From Candidatus Staskawiczbacteria bacterium (lineage in GTDB: Bacteria > Patescibacteriota > Minisyncoccia > Minisyncoccales > Staskawiczbacteraceae), in the NCBI GenBank assembly GCA_943354455.1, contig CALRCB010000005.1, positions 1-22,130 on the forward strand: a stretch of DNA of 22,130 nucleotides, in the 5' to 3' direction. Made by a program: the position numbers and the translations under genes. The notes beneath the pieces were generated by a model that made no database searches, had not been told where the DNA came from, and worked only from the letters and a program-made list of their open reading frames with translations. This document shows, piece by piece, positions 20,964 through 22,130 of this stretch (its first letter is position 1; every line of letters begins with the position of its first letter).

Positions 20964-20991
20964 CGAATTTACAAATTAATTTCGAATTTAC
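20964..20991. repeat. 9-bp direct repeat upstream of rplI
   Basis: CGAATTTAC at 20964-20972 and again at 20983-20991, in the 51-bp AT-rich gap between the protease gene and rplI. Could be a regulator site or chance in AT-rich DNA. Confidence 0.35.
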
Positions 20992-21005
20992 TAATATGTG
21001 TTATT

Positions 21006-22130
21006 CTACTTTAAACCCTTAATTATTTCAAGGGCTTTATCAAGTTGCGGGTCACTATCCGGTTTTGTTTCGAGGGTTCCAGCCACAACTACATCGGGAG
21101 TCAAACCCACTTCTGAAATTGAGCTTCCCTTTGGGGTAAGCCACCTGGCAATGGTAATTTTTAAAAATGATTCACTTCCGGCCAATTCCCTGATTTCTTG
21201 AACTGACCCTTTTCCAAAAGATTTTTCCCCAATTAACTTAATCCCCCGGTCGTCACGCAATGCTCCCGCTAAAATTTCTGAAGCCGAAGCTGAGCCTTTA
21301 TCAATCAATACCACTACCGGAAAATTTAAAAAACTGGCATTTCCTTCAGCCCGGTATTCCAGCCGGGCTTTATCTTTTCCAAAATCTTCAATGGTTACCA
21401 CGTGTCCGTTTGGTAAAAACCAGCCGGCAATATCTTGGGCCGTTTGCAAATATCCGCCCGGATTTCCCCGCACATCCACAATAATTTTTTTGGCCGGACT
21501 TTGCAATATCTCAAATGCCGCTTTTTTAAAATCAGCTGACAGGGTTTGGTCAAATTGGTGAATATAAATTATTGCCACATCGCCATTTTTTAATTCCCAA
21601 TTTATAGAATCAATTTTAATGGTGGCGCGCACAATACTAAAGTCTTTGGTAGTTTGCCAACCTTCACGGAAAATAGTTAACGTAACGGTTGTACCTTTCT
21701 TTCCCCGGATTAAACTTACCGCCTCATCAGTACTTAAATCATTAGTAATTTTTCCATCTATTTTTACAATACTATCGCCGGGTTTTAATCCGGCTTTTTC
21801 ACCGGGTGTTCCTTTCAGCGGCGCCACAATAATTAGCTGGCCTTTTCGTGAAGCCACTTCAATTCCAATTCCGCCAAATGAACCGGCCAAATCTTGTTCA
21901 AATACCTTAGCTTGCTTCGGGTCAAAAAAAGAGGTATAGGGGTCACCTAAACTTTTTGCCATTCCCTCAATGGCCCCATAAATTAATTTTTGCTCATCAA
22001 TCCCCTCTTTATCAATGTAGGCTTGGTGCAATGTTTCGTAAGCACTCCAAAAAAGAGAAAAATTGACCGCTTCAGGTTTGCATGTATTGCAAACTATTTG
22101 CTGTTTCCCGACAAAAGTTCCCACAAAAAA
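21006..22130 (-). CDS. ctpA: Carboxy-terminal processing protease, S41 family (5' end missing)
   Basis: Periplasmic/exported Ser-Lys protease with a PDZ domain. Numbering from the GTG at 22124: conserved helical start (FSLFWSAYETLHQAYID, 22-38), DPYTSFF (61-67), PDZ (about 80-160; GSFGGIGIEV, AGLKPGDSIVKIDG), and the catalytic core: DVRGNPGGYL (217-226), KGSASASEILAGALRD with nucleophile Ser280 (276-291), and GEKSFGKGSVQ with Lys305 (299-309), 25 residues later as in known CtpA. The frame stays open to the right edge (FF before VGTFVG), and related proteins have an N-terminal TM/signal segment, so the true start lies outside the window. The early CNTC motif (12-15) may be a metal or disulfide site. 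Confidence 0.94.
   Translation of the reverse strand, partial: FFVGTFVGKQQIVCNTCKPEAVNFSLFWSAYETLHQAYIDKEGIDEQKLIYGAIEGMAKSLGDPYTSFFDPKQAKVFEQDLAGSFGGIGIEVASRKGQLIIVAPLKGTPGEKAGLKPGDSIVKIDGKITNDLSTDEAVSLIRGKKGTTVTLTIFREGWQTTKDFSIVRATIKIDSINWELKNGDVAIIYIHQFDQTLSADFKKAAFEILQSPAKKIIVDVRGNPGGYLQTAQDIAGWFLPNGHVVTIEDFGKDKARLEYRAEGNASFLNFPVVVLIDKGSASASEILAGALRDDRGIKLIGEKSFGKGSVQEIRELAGSESFLKITIARWLTPKGSSISEVGLTPDVVVAGTLETKPDSDPQLDKALEIIKGLK

Noticed and set aside
1..22130. CRISPR array, rRNA gene or insertion sequence
   Set aside because: No regularly spaced repeats, no rRNA-like sequence and no transposase frame seen on either strand.

Overview
The window looks like a chromosomal piece of a Patescibacteria (CPR) genome, most likely Parcubacteria-like; this is an inference. 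Supporting signs are low G+C, tightly packed and often overlapping core genes, a short DnaX without tau domains, a CysRS with an archaeal-looking zinc site, a single tyrosine recombinase and small single-TM proteins. TGA is used as a stop (for example by the HTH gene and the murL-murD fusion), so the code is standard and not that of Gracilibacteria/Absconditabacteria.

Layout. 1-449 is the 5' part of recR on the minus strand, running off the left edge. 492-965 is a small HTH-regulator cassette with a consensus promoter and its own terminator. 1009-4431 is a minus-strand operon: CDP-alcohol phosphatidyltransferase, cysS, dnaB. 4584-7367 runs on the plus strand: a GtrA-like membrane protein, a HExxH putative metallopeptidase, dnaX and tRNA-Gln(UUG). 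7422-8045 holds a decayed membrane-fusion-protein gene and a row of hairpins with a consensus minus-strand promoter, a candidate small RNA. 8089-14239 is a plus-strand cell-wall operon: a MurL-MurD fusion, ftsW, murG, then gltX. 14270-16562 holds a small TM protein, a Xer-type recombinase, a 64-aa protein and a freestanding LAGLIDADG protein. 16598-17585 is a G+C-rich RTX/LEPR-XLL-type gene that looks imported. 17595-22130 returns to core genes: uppS with a previously uncalled 58-aa membrane protein upstream, rpmA, pyrG, rplI and a CtpA-type protease cut by the right edge.

How the genes work together. UppS makes the undecaprenyl carrier. The MurL-MurD protein would attach L-Glu to UDP-MurNAc-L-Ala and epimerise it in one polypeptide, which would remove the need for glutamate racemase. 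MurG makes lipid II and FtsW polymerises it. GltX and tRNA-Gln fit a non-discriminating GluRS/amidotransferase route to Gln-tRNA, but this cannot be confirmed here.

Main things to look at again: (1) the MurL-MurD fusion; (2) an exact 14-nt word, TATTGTGCGACAAA, present five times across genes and intergenic DNA, which resembles a DNA-uptake or other genome-wide signal; (3) the RTX gene with a planctomycete-style N-terminal motif; (4) the minus-strand small-RNA candidate at about 7908-8010; (5) palindromes inserted in frame in recR and murL; (6) promoters with extended -10 boxes placed a few bases before the start codon, suggesting leaderless mRNAs.
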